This document shows positions 63,738 to 64,000 of a stretch of 64,000 nt of DNA, piece after piece. A program made the position numbers and the translations under genes. The notes beneath the pieces were generated by a model. It had not been told where the DNA came from. It searched no databases and saw nothing but the letters and a program-made list of their open reading frames with translations. This DNA comes from a virus: the IMG/VR virus record IMGVR_UViG_3300026459_000010, positions 1 to 64,000 of that record; one strand, 5' to 3'. Position 1 is the stretch's first letter. Every line of letters begins with the position of its first letter.

Positions 63738-64000
63738 TTAAGCCAATGTCATGCCCATGTTACGAGCTAAGTAGCCTAGAGCAACGATCTCGCGTGAAGG
63801 ACGGCCTAGTTCATACTCAGTAACGGTAACACCATTACCTGCCTTGCGAGAGTTAGCATAAACAGCATAACCAGCTTGGCGGAGACGGCTTGCTTCAGCA
63901 GCCAGGTTCTTTACGCCAAAACGCTTCTCAGCTTGGCTTGCAGTTAGTTTGTCACCATTTTGTAGTGCAGTAAAAATCTTAAAAGTCTTTGAGTCTTTAG
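63738..64000 (-). CDS. HTH-like phage protein, 5' truncated by the window edge
   Basis: The visible 86 codons read KDSKTFKIFTALQNGDKLTA, SQAEKRFGVKNLAAEASRLR, QAGYAVYANSRKAGNGVTVT and EYELGRPSREIVALGYLARN, ending MGMTLA. The order helix - LTAxQAxxRFGVKN - SxLRQxGYxVY - YxLGxPSRExVALGY is a winged-helix-like family that I recall from many cyanophages and other marine phages, usually unassigned. The start lies beyond position 64000. It is followed by hairpin copy B and a terminator, as the gene at 57780 is. Confidence 0.68.
   Translation of the reverse strand, partial: KDSKTFKIFTALQNGDKLTASQAEKRFGVKNLAAEASRLRQAGYAVYANSRKAGNGVTVTEYELGRPSREIVALGYLARNMGMTLA

Noticed and set aside
1-64000. CRISPR arrays, transposons or integrase/attachment sites
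   Set aside because: No regularly spaced repeats, no transposase or integrase motifs and no terminal inverted repeats were seen.

Overview
This window is part of the genome of a T4-like (Straboviridae or cyano/pelagiphage-type) myovirus infecting a Gram-negative bacterium. The evidence is a near-complete set of T4-type virion and replication proteins: neck gp13/gp14, sheath terminator gp15, sheath gp18, tube gp19, head completion gp4, terminase gp16/gp17, SSB gp32, UvsX, UvsY, UvsW, primase gp61 and helicase gp41. There are no rRNA genes, no tRNA that I could recognise, and no host operons. The gp32 looks like the type found in marine T4-like phages. Signal peptides, a lipobox and many LPS-type sugar genes point to a Gram-negative host. 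No photosynthesis gene is present, so a cyanobacterial host is not indicated.

Layout. 1-9.4 kb: a large Asp-box-repeat virion protein, a minus-strand neck/sheath-terminator block (gp14, gp15 and two small genes), gp13, a dNMP kinase and an HNH-like protein. 9.4-21 kb: plus-strand late operons (sheath, tube, gp4, terminase and linked structural proteins). 21.1-22.1 kb: three small exported proteins. 22.2-25.1 kb: gp32-uvsX-uvsY. 25.1-36.2 kb: an AT-rich glycan island with a UDP/GDP-sugar dehydrogenase, GDP-mannose 4,6-dehydratase, a ColD-like dehydratase, a nucleotidyltransferase-cupin fusion and several glycosyltransferases. 36.2-49.3 kb: uvsW (apparently frameshifted), a condensed DnaE-like protein, primase, carbamoyltransferase, helicase and proteins with T4-style capsid-targeting leaders. 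49.2-64 kb: minus-strand early genes, mostly small, richer in G+C, and including a Bax-inhibitor-1 protein, two 2OG oxygenases, a SWIM protein and a MoxR AAA ATPase plus metallopeptidase/VWA pair.

Regulation can be read directly. Early transcripts come from at least 13 minus-strand promoters of the form TTGAC(A/C)-N17-TATAAT, most preceded by GG. Late transcripts use T4-like NTAAATA boxes. In about nine genes this box sits only 4-6 nt before the start codon, which predicts leaderless mRNAs. Several late promoters are divergent pairs.

The most unusual signal is a duplicated hairpin at the 3' ends of two early transcripts (57753-57791 and 63691-63725). The stems differ but stay paired, while both 21-nt loops carry the same 15-nt motif. 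The RNA form of that loop is complementary to the extended Shine-Dalgarno GGAGCGAAU used by several early genes. It could be a phage-encoded antisense regulator.
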